Shown here one piece after another: positions 13,551 to 25,611 of a stretch of 64,000 bases of DNA. Position 1 is the first letter of the stretch, and each line of letters opens with the position of its first letter. The translations under genes were made by a program, and so were the position numbers. This DNA comes from Lasioglossum baleicum (lineage: Eukaryota; Arthropoda; Insecta; Hymenoptera; Halictidae): positions 620,001-684,000 of the forward strand of contig NW_027469105.1 of assembly GCF_051020765.1 (NCBI RefSeq), read 5' to 3'. A model generated the notes under the pieces. It saw only the letters and a list, made by a program, of their open reading frames with translations. It searched no databases and was not told where the DNA came from.

Positions 13551-15153
13551 GCTTTATGGGTTATGCGTAATGCGTTATCGGCTTTGCGTTATGCGTTATG
13601 GGTTATGCGTTATCCGTTATGGATTATGCGTTATGTATTATGCGTTATGGGTTATGCGTTGAGCGTTATCCGTTATCCGTTATCCGTTATGCGTTATGCG
13701 TTATGCGTTATGCGTTATCGGCTTTGCGTTATGCGTCATACGTTATGCGTTATGCGTTATGCGTTATGCGTTATCGGCTTTGCGTTATGCGTCATGCGGT
13801 ACGGGTTATGCGTTATCCGTTATGGATTATGCGTAATGCATTATGCGTTATGCGTTATCCGTTATGGGTTATGCGTTATGCGTTATGCGATATGCGCTAT
13901 GTGTTATGCGTTATGCGTTATCGGCTTTGCGTTATGCGTTATGGGTTATGCGTTATCCGTTATGGATTATGCGTTATGTATTATGCGTTATGGTTAATGC
14001 GTTATGGGTTATGCGTTGTGCGTTATCCGTTATGCGTTATGCGTTATCGGCTTTGCGTTATGCGTCATACGTTATGCGTTATGCGTTATGTGTTATGCGT
14101 TATCGGCTTTGCGTTATGCGTCATGCGTTATGGGTTATGCGTTATCCGTTATGGATTATGCGTAATGCATTATGCGTTATGCGTTATGCGTTTTGCGTTA
14201 TGTGTTATGCGTTATGGGTTATGCGTCATGCGTTATGCGTTATGCGTTATGCGTTATGCGTTATGCGTTATGCGTTATGCGTTATGCGTTATGCGTTATG
14301 CGTTATGCGTTATGCGTTATGCGTTATGCGTTATGCGTTATGCGTTATGCGTTATGCGTTATGCGTTATGCGTTATGCGTTATGCGATATGCGTTATGCG
14401 TTATGCGTTATGCGTTATGCGTTATGCGTTATGCGTTATGCGTTATGCGTTATGCGTTATGCGTTATGCGTTATGCGTTATGCGTTATGCGTTATGCGTT
14501 ATGCGTTATGCGTTATGCGTTATGCGTTATGCGTTATGCGTTATGCGTTATGCGTTATGCGTTATGCGTTATGCGTTATGCGTTATGCGTTATGCGTTAT
14601 GCGTTATGCGTTATGCGTTATGCGTTATGCGTTATGCGTTATGCGTTATGCGTTATGCGTTATGCGTTATGCGTTATGCGTTATGCGTTATGCGTTATGC
14701 GTTATGCGTTATGCGTTATGCGTTATGCGTTATGCGTTATGCGTTATGCGTTATGCGTTATGCGTTATGCGTTATGCGTTATGCGTTATGCGTTATGCGT
14801 TATGCGTTATGCGTTATGCGTTATGCGTTATGCGTTATGCGTTATGCGTTATGCGTTATGCGTTATGCGTTATGCGTTATGCGTTATGCGTTATGCGTTA
14901 TGCGTTATGCGTTATGCGTTATGCGTTATGCGTTATGCGTTATGCGTTATGCGTTATGCGTTATGCGTTATGCGTTATGCGTTATGCGTTATGCGTTATG
15001 CGTTATGCGTTATGCGTTATGCGTTATGCGTTATGCGTTATGGGTTATGCGTCATGCGTTATGCGTCATGCGTTATGGGTTATGCGTTATCCGTTATGGA
15101 TTATGCGTTATGCGTTATGCATTATGCGTAATGCGTAATGCGTAATGCGGTAT
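13551..15153. repeat. C cassette and long run opening the variant-dense core
   Basis: C cassette 13551-14229; 22 pure units; GCGATAT at 14384-14390; 93 pure units 14391-15041; then GGGTTAT (15042-15048), two GCGTCAT units and a short B-like end reaching GCGGTAT at 15147-15153. It matches 37470-39170 in copy 2, where the long run is 106 units and contains a private ACGTTAT. Confidence 0.83.
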
Positions 15154-16182
15154 GGGTTATGGGTTATGGGTTATGCGTTATCCGTTATCCGTTATGCGTT
15201 ATGCGTTAAGCGTTATGCTTTATGCTTTATGGGTTATGCGTAATGCGTTATGCGTTATGCGTTATGCGTTATGCGTTATGCGTTATGCGTTATGCGTTAT
15301 GCGTTATGCGTTATGCGTTATGCGTTATGCGTTATGCGTTATGCGTTATGCGTTATGCGTTATGCGTTATGCGTTATGCGTTATGCGTTATGCGTTATGC
15401 GTTAGGCGTTATGCGTTATGCGTTATGCGTTATGCGTTATGCGTTATGCGTTATGCGTTATGCGTTATGCGTTATGCGTAATGCGTAATGCGTAATGCGG
15501 TATGGGTTATGGGTTATGCGTTATCCGTTATCCGTTATGCGTTATGCGTTATGCGTTATGCGTTATGCGTTATGCTTTATGCTTTATGGGTTATGCGTAA
15601 TGCGTTATGCGTTATGCGTTATGCGTTATGCGTTATGCGTTATGCGTTATGCGTTATGCGTTATGTGTTATGCGTTATGCGTTATGCGTTATGCGTTATG
15701 CGTTATGCGTTATGCGTTATGCGTTATGCGTTATGCGTTATGCGTTATGCGTTATGCGTTATGCGTTATGCGTTATGCGTTTTGCGTTTTGCGTTATGCG
15801 ATATGCGTTATGCGTTATGCGTTATCGGCTTTGCGTTATGCGTCATGCGTTATGGGTTATGCGTTATCCGTTATGGGTTATGCGTAATGCATTATGCGTT
15901 ATGCGTTACGCGTTTTGCGTTATGCGTTATGCGTTATGGGTTATGGGTTATGGGTTATGCGTTATGCGTTATTCGATATGCGCTATGTGTTATGCGTTAT
16001 GCGTTATGCGTTATCGGCTTTGCGTTATGCGTTATGGGTTATGCGTTATCCGTTATGGATTATGCGTAATGCATTATGCTTTATGCGTTATGCGTTATGC
16101 GTTATGCGTTATGCGTTATGCGTTATGCGTTATGCGTTATGCGTTATGCGTTATGCGTTATGCGTTATGCGTTATGCGTTAT
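15154..16182. repeat. Variant-dense core, first part
   Basis: Opens with three consecutive GGGTTAT units (15154-15174). Further on are GCGTTAA, paired GCTTTAT units, the rare GCGTTAG (15399-15405), three GCGTAAT units from 15476, another GCGGTAT followed by GGGTTAT units, GCGTTTT doublets near 15.78 kb, a second GGGTTAT triplet at 15938-15958, TCGATAT and GCGCTAT. The same order occurs at 39171-40115 in copy 2. At 16057-16084 copy 1 goes straight from GGATTAT to GCGTAAT where copy 2 has 770 more bases. Confidence 0.8.
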
Positions 16183-18233
16183 GCTTTATGGGTTATGCGT
16201 AATGCGTTATCGGCTTTGCGTTATGCGTTATCCGTTATGGATTATGCGTTATGTATTATGCGTTATGGGTTATGCGTTGAGCGTTATCCGTTATCCGTTA
16301 TCCGTTATGCGTTATGCGTTATGCGTTATGCGTTATCGGCTTTGCGTTATGCGTCATACGTTATGCGTTATGCGTTATGCGTTATCGGCTTTGCGTTATG
16401 CGTCATGCGGTACGGGTTATGCGTTATCCGTTATGGATTATGCGTAATGCATTATGCGTTATGCGTTATCCGTTATGGGTTATGCGTTATGCGTTATGCG
16501 ATATGCGATATGCGTTATGCGTTTTGCGTTATGCGTTATGCGTTATGCTTTATGGGTTGTGCGTAATGCGTTATGCGTTATCGGCTTTGCGTTATGCGTT
16601 ATGGGTTATGCGTTATCCGTTATGGATTATGCGTTATGTATTATGCGTTATGGTTAATGAGTTATGGGTTATGCGTTGTGCGTTATCCGTTATCCGTTAT
16701 GCGTTATGCGTTATGCGATATGCGCTATGTGTTATGCGTTATGCGTTATGCGTTATCGGCTTTGCGTTATGCGTTATGGGTTATGCGTTATCCGTTATGG
16801 ATTATGCGTTATGTATTATGCGTTATGGGTAATGCGTTATGGGTTATGCGTTGTGCGTTATCCGTTATGCGTTATGCGTTATGCGTTATGCGTTATGCGA
16901 TATGCGTTATGCGTTTTGCGTTATGCGTTATGCGTTATGCTTTATGGGTTGTGCGTAATGCGTTATGCGTTATCGGCTTTGCGTTATGCGTTATCCGTTA
17001 TGGATTATGCGTTATGTATTATGCGTTATGGTTAATGAGTTATGGGTTATGCGTTGTGCGTTATCCGTTATCCGTTATGCGTTATGCGTTATGCGATATG
17101 CGTTATGCGTTTTGCGTTATGCGTTATGCGTTATGCTTTATGGGTTGTGCGTAATGCGTTATGCGTTATCGGCTTTGCGTTATGCGTTATGGGTTATGCG
17201 TTATCCGTTATGGATTATGCGTTATGTATTAAGCGTTATGGTTAATGCGTTATGGGTTATGCGTTGTGCGTTATCCGTTATCCGTTATGCGTTATGCGTT
17301 ATGCGATATGCGTTATGCGTTTTGCGTTATGCGTTATGCGTTATGCTTTATGGGTTATGCGTAATGCGTTATGCGTTATCGGCTTTGCGTTATGCGTTAT
17401 CCGTTATGGATTATGCGTTATGTATTATGCGTTATGGTTAATGCGTTATGAGTTATGCGTTGTGCGTTACCCGTTATGCGTTACGCTTTATGCGTTATGC
17501 GTTATGCGCTATCGGCTTTGCGTTATGCGTCATACGTTATGCGTTATGCGATATGCGTTATGCGTTTTGCGTTATGCGTTATGCGTTATGCTTTATGGGT
17601 TGTGCGTAATGCGTTATGCGTTATCGGCTTTGCGTTATGCGTTATGGGTTATGCGTTATCCGTTATGGATTATGCGTTATGTATTATGCGTTATGGTTAA
17701 TGAGTTATGGGTTATGCGTTGTGCGTTATCCGTTATCCGTTATGCGTTATGCGTTATGCGATATGCGTTATGCGTTTTGCGTTATGCGTTATGCGTTATG
17801 CTTTATGGGTTGTGCGTAATGCGTTATGCGTTATCGGCTTTGCGTTATGCGTTATGGGTTATGCGTTATCCGTTATGGATTATGCGTTATGTATTAAGCG
17901 TTATGGTTAATGCGTTATGGGTTATGCGTTGTGCGTTATCCGTTATCCGTTATGCGTTATGCGTTATGCGATATGCGTTATGCGTTTTGCGTTATGCGTT
18001 ATGCGTTATGCTTTATGGGTTATGCGTAATGCGTTATGCGTTATCGGCTTTGCGTTATGCGTTATCCGTTATGGATTATGCGTTATGTATTATGCGTTAT
18101 GGTTAATGCGTTATGAGTTATGCGTTGTGCGTTACCCGTTATGCGTTACGCTTTATGCGTTATGCGTTATGCGCTATCGGCTTTGCGTTATGCGTCATAC
18201 GTTATGCGTTATGCGTTATGCGTTATGCGTCAT
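16183..18233. repeat. Variant-dense core, second part, with nested short duplications
   Basis: Begins with a C-type opening (GCTTTAT 16183-16189, GCGTTGA near 16276) and continues as closely packed variant units with almost no pure run: GCGTTTT, GCGATAT, GCTTTAT, GCGTTGT, GTATTAT, GGTTAAT, GAGTTAT, and GCGTTAC near 17.46 and 18.13 kb. Blocks recur at spacings of 378 and 665 bp (54 and 95 units). This is the most information-rich part of copy 1, equivalent to 40998-43030. Confidence 0.8.
17044..18210. repeat. 665-bp tandem duplication inside the core (copy 1)
   Basis: The block beginning with GGGTTAT at 17044 recurs at 17709, exactly 665 bp (95 units) later, with the same variant order through the GAGTTAT/GCGTTAC section; the two diverge after about 17545 and 18210. 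Copy 2 shows the same 665-bp spacing (42046 and 42711), so the event predates the 19-kb duplication or was transferred between copies. The right limit is approximate. Confidence 0.75.
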
Positions 18234-20403
18234 GCGGTATGGGTTATGCGTTAACCGTTATGGATTATGCGTAATGCATTATGCGTTATGCGTTATGCGT
18301 TATGGGTTATGCGTTATGCGTTATGCGATATGCGCTATGTGTTATGCGTTATGCGTCATGCGTTATGGGTTATGCGTTATCCGTTATGGATTATGCGTGA
18401 TGCATTATGCGTTATGCGTTATGCGTTTTGCGTTATGTGTTATGCGTTATGGGTTATGCGTCATGCGTTATGCGTTATGCGTTATGCGTTATGCGTTATG
18501 CGTTATGCGTTATGCGTTATGCGTTATGCGTTATGCGTTATGCGTTATGCGTTATGCGTTATGCGTTATGCGTTATGCGTTATGCGTTATGCGTTATGCG
18601 TTATGCGTTATGCGTTATGCGTTATGCGTTATGCGTTATGCGTTATGCGTTATGCGTTATGCGTTATGCGTTATGCGATATGCGTTATGCGTTTTGCGTT
18701 ATGCGTTATGCGTTATGCTATATGGGTTGTGCGTAATGCGTTATGCGTTATCGGCTTTGCGTTATGCGTTATGGGTTATGCGTTATCCGTTATGGATTAT
18801 GCGTTATGTATTATGCGTTATGGTTAATGAGTTATGGGTTATGCGTTGTGCGTTATCCGTTATCCGTTATGCGTTATGCGTTATGCGATATGCGTTATGC
18901 GTTTTGCGTTATGCGTTATGCGTTATGCGTTATGCGTTATGCGTTATGCGATATGCGTTATGCGTTATGCGTTTTGCGTTATGCGTTATGCGTTATGCTT
19001 TATGGGTTATGCGTAATGCGTTATGCGTTATCGGCTTTGCGTTATGCGTTATCCGTTATGGATTATGCGTTATGTATTATGCGTTATGGTTAATGCGTTA
19101 TGAGTTATGCGTTGTGCATTACCCGTTATGCGTTACGCTTTATGCGTTATGCGTTATGCGCTATCGGCTTTGCGTTATGCGTCATACGTTATGCGTTATG
19201 CGTTATCGGCTTTGCGTTATGCGTCATGCGTTATGGGTTATGCGTTATCCGTTATGGATTATGCGTAATGCATTATAAGTTATGCGTTATGCGTTTCGCG
19301 TTATGTGTTATGCGTTATGCGATATGCGCTATGTGTTATGCGTTATGCGTCATGCGTTATGGGTTATGCGTTATCCGTTATGGATTATGCGATATGCATT
19401 ATGCGTTATGCGTTATGCGTTTTGCGTTATGTGTTATGCGTTATGGGTTATGCGTCATGCGTTATGCGTTATGCGTTATGCGTTATGCGTTATGCGTTAT
19501 GCGTTATGCGTTATGCGTTATGCGTTATGCGTTATGCGTTATGCGTTATGCGTTATGCGTTATGCGTTATGCGTTATGCGTTATGCGTTATGCGTTATGC
19601 GTTATGCGTTATGCGTTATGCGTTATGCGTTATGCGTTATGCGTTATGCGTTATGCGTTATGCGTTATGCGTTATGCGTTATGCCTTATGCGTTATGCGT
19701 TATGCGTTATGCGTTATGCGTTATGCGTTATGCGTTATGCGTTGTGCGTTATGCGTTATGCGTTATGCGTTATGCGTTATGCGTTATGCGTTATGCGATA
19801 TGCGTTATGCGTTTTGCGTTTTGCGTTATGCGTTATGCGTTATGCGTTATGCGTTATGCGCTATGTGTTATGCGTTATGCGTTATGCGTTATCGGCTTTG
19901 CGTTATGCGTTATGGGTTATGCGTTATCTGTTATGGATTATGCGTTATGCATTATGCGTTTTGCGTTATGCGTTATGCGTTATGCGTTATGGGTTATGCG
20001 TCATGCGTTATGCGTTATGCGTTATGCGTTATGCGTTATGCGTTATGCGTTATGCGTTATGCGTTATGCGTTATGCGTTATGCGTTATGCGTTATGCGTT
20101 ATGCGTTATGCGTTATGCGTTATGCGTTATGCGTTATGCGTTATGCGTTATGCGTTATGCGTTATGCGTTACGCGTTATGCGTTATGCGTTATGCGTTAT
20201 GCGTTATGCGTTATGCGTTATGCGTTATGCGTTATGCGTTATGCGTTATGCGATATGCGTTATGCGTTATGCGTTATGCGTTATGCGTTATGCGTTATGC
20301 GTTATGCGTTATGCGTTATGCGTTATGCGTTATGCGTTATGCGTTATGCGTTATGCGTTATGCGTTATGCGTTATGCGTTATGCGTTATGCGTTATGCGT
20401 TAT
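18234..20403. repeat. Variant-dense core, third part, with medium runs
   Basis: Contains GCGGTAT (18234-18240), GCGTTAA before CCGTTAT near 18248, a 30-unit run 18465-18674, GCGATAT 18675-18681, the rare GCTATAT 18717-18723, a C-like end with GCGTTTC near 19.29 kb, a 32-unit run 19459-19682, GCCTTAT 19683-19689, GCGTTGT 19739-19745, paired GCGTTTT 19809-19822, GCGCTAT 19858-19864, CTGTTAT 19928-19934, GCGTTAC 20166-20172 and GCGATAT 20250-20256. Confidence 0.8.
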
Positions 20404-21159
20404 GCTTTATGGGTTATGCGTAATGCGTTATCGGCTTTGCGTTATGCGTTATCCGTTATGGATTATGCGTTATGTATTATGCGTTATGGGTTATGCGTTG
20501 AGCGTTATCCGTTATCCGTTATCCGTTATCCGTTATGCGTTATGCGTTATGCGTTATGCGTTATGCGTTATCGGCTTTGCGTTATGCGTCATACGTTATG
20601 CGTTATGCGTTATGCGTTATCGGCTTTGCGTTATGCGTCATGCGGTACGGGTTATGCGTTATCCGTTATGGATTATGCGTAATGCATTATGCGTTATGCG
20701 TTATCCGTTATGGGTTATGCGTTATGCGTTATGCGATATGCGTTATATGTTATGCGTTATGCGTTATCGGCTTTGCGTTATGCGTTATGGGTTATGCGTT
20801 ATCCGTTATGGATTATGCGTTATGTATTATGCGTTATGGTTAATGCGTTATGGGTTATGCGTTGTGCGTTATCCGTTATGCGTTATGCGTTATCGGCTTT
20901 GCGTTATGCGTCATACGTTATGCGTTATGCGTTATCGGCTTTGCGTTATGCGTCATGCGTTATGGGTTATGCGTTATCCGTTATGGATTATGCGTAATGC
21001 ATTATACGTTATGCGTTATGCGTTTCGCGTTATGTGTTATGCGTTATGCGTTATGCGTTATGCGTTATGCGTTATGCGTTATGCGTTATGCGTTATGCGT
21101 TATGCGTTATGCGTTATGCGTTATGCGTTATGCGTTATGCGTTATGCGTTATGCGTTAT
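20404..21159. repeat. Short C cassette with private ATGTTAT
   Basis: A 756-bp C-type repeat: GCTTTAT start, GCGTTGA, four CCGTTAT, several CGGCTTT, GCGGTAC, and ATGTTAT at 20747-20753 in place of the usual GTGTTAT. It ends with ACGTTAT and GCGTTTC (21020-21026), then 17 pure units 21041-21159. ATGTTAT recurs only in the matching position of copy 2 (45667-45673). Confidence 0.82.
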
Positions 21160-22566
21160 GCTTTATGGGTTATGCGTAATGCGTTATCGGCTTTGCGTTA
21201 TGCGTTATCCGTTATGGATTATGCGTTATGTATTATGCGTTATGGGTTATGCGTTGAGCGTTATCCGTTATCCGTTATCCGTTATCCGTTATGCGTTATG
21301 CGTTATGCGTTATGCGTTATGCGTTATCGGCTTTGCGTTATGCGTCATACGTTATGCGTTATGCGTTATGCGTTATGCGTTATCGGCTTTGCGTTATGCG
21401 TCATGCGGTACGGGTTATGCGTTATCCGTTATGGATTATGCGTAATGCATTATGCGTTATGCGTTATCCGTTATGGGTTATGCGTTATGCGTTATGCGAT
21501 ATGCGTTATGTGTTATGCGTTATGCGTTATCGGCTTTGCGTTATGCGTTATGGGTTATGCGTTATCCGTTATGGATTATGCGTTATGTATTATGCGTTAT
21601 GGTTAATGCGTTATGGGTTATGCGTTGTGCGTTATCCGTTATGCGTTATGCGTTATCGGCTTTGCGTTATGCGTCATACGTTATGCGTTATGCGTTATCG
21701 GCTTTGCGTTATGCGTCATGCGTTATGGGTTATGCGTTATCCGTTATGGATTATGCGTAATGCATTATCCGTTATGGATTATGCGTAATGCATTATACGT
21801 TATGCGTTATGCGTTTCGCGTTATGTGTTATGCGTTATGCGTTATGCGTTATGCGTTATGCGTTATGCGTTATGCGTTATGCGTTATGCGTTATGCGTTA
21901 CGCGTTATGCGTTATGCGTTATGCGTTATGCGTTATGCGTTATGCGTTATGCGTTATGCGTTATGCGTTATGCGTTATGCGTTATGCGTTATGCGTTATG
22001 CGTTATGCGTTATGCGTTATGCGTTATGCGTTATGCGTTATGCGTTATGCGTTATGCGTTATGCGTTATGCGTTATGCGTTATGCGTTATGCGTTATGCG
22101 TTATGCGTTATGCGTTATGCGTTATGCGTTATGCGTTATGCGTTATGCGTTATGCGTTATGCGTTATGCGTTATGCGTTATGCGTCATGCGTTATGCGTT
22201 ATGCGTTATGCGTTATGCGTTATGCGTTATGCGTTATGCGTTATGCGTTATGCGTTATGCGTTATGCGTTATGCGTTATGCGTTATGCGTTATGCGTTAT
22301 GCGTTATGCGTTATGCGTTATGCGTTATGCGTTATGCGTTATGCGTTATGCGTTATGCGTTATGCGTTATGCGTTATGCGTTATGCGTTATGCGTTATGC
22401 GTTATGCGTTATGCGTTATGCGTTATGCGTTATGCCTTATGCGTTATGCGTTATGCGTTATGTGTTATGCGTTATGCGTTATGCGTTATGCGTTGTGCGT
22501 TATGCGTTATGCGTTATGCGTTATGCGTTATGCGTTATGCGTTATGCGTTATGCGTTATGCGTTAT
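21160..22566. repeat. C cassette with 28-bp duplication, then run
   Basis: Short C cassette 21160 to about 21831, containing a private four-unit tandem duplication at 21741-21796. The run is broken by GCGTTAC (21895-21901), GCGTCAT (22182-22188, after 40 pure units), GCCTTAT (22434-22440, after 35), GTGTTAT (22462-22468) and GCGTTGT (22490-22496), then 10 pure units. Confidence 0.82.
21741..21796. repeat. 28-bp tandem duplication of four variant units
   Basis: The four-unit block CCGTTAT, GGATTAT, GCGTAAT, GCATTAT occurs twice back to back. Other C cassettes have it once before ACGTTAT. It is a small, copy-specific slippage event that keeps the 7-bp register. Confidence 0.85.
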
Positions 22567-24449
22567 GCTTTATGGGTTATGCGTAATGCGTTATCGGCTT
22601 TGCGTTATGCGTCATGCGTTATGGGTTATGCGATATCCGTTATGGGTTATGCGTAATGCATTATGCGTTATGCGTTACGCGTTTTGCGTTATGCGTTATG
22701 GGTTATGGGTTATGGGTTATGCGTTATGCGTTATTCGATATGCGCTATGTGTTATGCGTTATGCGTTATGCGTTATCGGCTTTGCGTTATGCGTTATGGG
22801 TTATGCGTTATCCGTTATGGATTGTGCGTTATGCATTATGCGTTATGTGTTATGCGTTATGCGTTATGCATTATCAGCTTTGCGTTATGCGTTATGGGTT
22901 ATGCGTTATCCGTTATGGATTATGCGTTATGCGTTATGCATTATGCGTAATGCGTAATGCGGTATTGGTTATGCGTTGTGCGTTATCCGTTATCCGTTAT
23001 CCGTTATCCGTTATGCGTTATGCGTTATGCGTTATGCGTTAAGCGTTATGCGTTATGCGTTATGCGTTATGCGTTATGCGTTATGCGTTATGTGTTATGC
23101 GTTATGCGTTATGCGTCATGCGTTATGCGTTATGCGTTATGCGTTATGCGTTATGCGTTATGCGTTATGCGTTATGCGTTATGCGTTATGCGTTATGCGT
23201 TATGCGTTATGCGTTATGCGTTATGCGTTATGCGTTATGCGTTATGCGTTATGCGTTATGCGTTATGCGTTATGCGTTATGCGTTATGCGTTATGCGTTA
23301 TGCGTTATGCGTTATGCGTTATGCGTTATGCGTTATGCGTTATGCGTTATGCGTTATGCGTTATGCGTTATGCGTTATGCGTTATGCGTTATGCGTTATG
23401 CGTTATGCGTTATGCGTTATGCGTTATGCGTTATGCGTTATGCGTTATGCGTTATGCGTTATGCGTTATGCGTTATGCGTTATGCGTTATGCGTTATGCG
23501 TTATGCGTTATGCGTTATGCGTTATGCGTTATGCGTTATGCGTTATGCGTTATGCGTTATGCGTTATGCGTTATGCGTTATGCGTTATGCGTTATGCGTT
23601 ATGCGTTATGCGTTATGCGTTATGCGTTAAGCGTTATGCGTTATGCGTTATCCGCTTTGCGTTATGCGTTATGGGTTATGCGTTATCCGTTATGGATTAT
23701 GCGTTATGCGTTATGCATTATGCGTAATGCGTAATGCGGTATTGGTTATGCGTTGTGCGTTATCCGTTATCCGTTATCCGTTATCCGTTATCCGTTATGC
23801 GTTATGCGTTATGCGTTATGCGTTAAGCGTTATGCGTTATGCGTTATGCGTTATGCGTTATGCGTTATGCGTTATGCGTTATGCGTTATGCGTTATGCGT
23901 TATGCGTTATGCGTTATGCGTTATGCGTTATGCGTTATGCGTTATGCGTTATGCGTTATGCGTTATGCGTTATGCGTTATGCGTTATGCGTTATGCGTTA
24001 TGCGTTATGCGTTATGCGTTATGCGTTATGCGTTATGCGTTATGCGTTATGCGTTATGCGTTATGCGTTATGCGTTATGCGTTATGCGTTATGCGTTATG
24101 CGTTATGCGTTATGCGTTATGCGTTATGCGTTATGCGTTATGCGTTATGCGTTATGCGTTATGCGTTATGCGTTATGCGTTATGCGTTATGCGTTATGCG
24201 TTATGCGTTAAGCGTTATGCGTTATGCATTATCGGCTTTGCGTTATGCGTTATGGGTTATGCGTTATCCGTTATGGATTATGCGTTATGCGTTATGCATT
24301 ATGAGTAATGCGTAATGCGGTATTGGTTATGCGTTGTGCGTTATCCGTTATCCGTTATCCGTTATCCGTTATGCGTTATGCGTTATGCGTTATGCGTTAT
24401 GCGTTATGCGTTATGCGTTATGCGTTATGCGTTATGCGTTATGCGTTAT
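22567..24449. repeat. GATATC-marked cassette, run, B, run, B
   Basis: The cassette from 22567 contains GCGATAT followed by CCGTTAT (22630), giving a GATATC hexamer, then GCGTTAC, GCGTTTT, three GGGTTAT, TCGATAT, GCGCTAT, GGATTGT and CAGCTTT, the last an alternative form of CGGCTTT. GCGTTAA 23036-23042, GTGTTAT 23092-23098, GCGTCAT 23113-23119; 72 pure units 23120-23623; B 23624-23826 with CCGCTTT; 54 pure units 23827-24204; a B start at 24205 with GAGTAAT near 24303 that lacks a closing GCGTTAA. Confidence 0.82.
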
Positions 24450-25611
24450 GCTTTATGGGTTATGCGTAATGCGTTATCGGCTTTGCGTTATGCGTTATCC
24501 GTTATGGATTATGCGTTATGTATTATGCGTTATGGGTTATGCGTTGAGCGTTATCCGTTATCCGTTATCCGTTATCCGTTATGCGTTATGCGTTATGCGT
24601 TATGCGTTATGCGTTATCGGCTTTGCGTTATGCGTCATACGTTATGCGTTATGCGTTATGCGTTATGCGTTATCGGCTTTGCGTTATGCGTCATGCGGTA
24701 CGGGTTATGCGTTATCCGTTATGGATTATGCGTAATGCATTATGCGTTATGCGTTATCCGTTATGGGTTATGCGTTATGCGTTATGCGATATGCGTTATG
24801 TGTTATGCGTTATGCGTTATCGGCTTTGCGTTATGCGTTATGGGTTATGCGTTATCCGTTATGGATTATGCGTTATGTATTATGCGTTATGGTTAATGCG
24901 TTATGGGTTATGCGTTGTGCGTTATCCGTTATGCGTTATGCGTTATCGGCTTTGCGTTATGCGTCATACGTTATGCGTTATGCGTTATCGGCTTTGCGTT
25001 ATGCGTCATGCGTTATGGGTTATGCGTTATCCGTTATGGATTATGCGTAATGCATTATACGTTATGCGTTATGCGTTTCGCGTTATGTGTTATGCGTTAT
25101 GCGTTATGCGTTATGCGTTATGCGTTATGCGTTATGCGTTATGCGTTATGCGTTATGCGTTATGCGTTACGCGTTATGCGTTATGCGTTATGCGTTATGC
25201 GTTATGCGTTATGCGTTATGCGTTATGCGTTATGCGTTATGCGATATGCGTTATGCGTTATGCGTTATGCGTTATGCGTTATGCGTTATGCGTTATGCGT
25301 TATGCGTTATGCGTTATGCGTTATGCGTTATGCGTTATGCGTTATGCGTTATGCGTTATGCGTTATGCGTTATGCGTTATGCGTTATGCGTTATGCGTTA
25401 TGCGTTATGCGTTATGCGTTATGCGTTATGCGTTATGCGTTATGCGTTATGCGTTATGCGTTATGCGTTATGCGTTATGCCTTATGCGTTATGCGTTATG
25501 CGTTATGTGTTATGCGTTATGCGTTATGCGTTATGCGTTGTGCGTTATGCGTTATGCGTTATGCGTTATGCGTTATGCGTTATGCGTTATGCGTTATGCG
25601 TTATGCGTTAT
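24450..25611. repeat. Short C cassette and interrupted run
   Basis: C cassette from 24450 ending with GCGTTTC and GTGTTAT near 25.08 kb. The run contains GCGTTAC (25164-25170), GCGATAT (25241-25247), 33 pure units 25248-25478, GCCTTAT (25479-25485), GTGTTAT and GCGTTGT. It matches 21160-22566, about 3.3 kb upstream, minus the 28-bp duplication. Confidence 0.82.
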
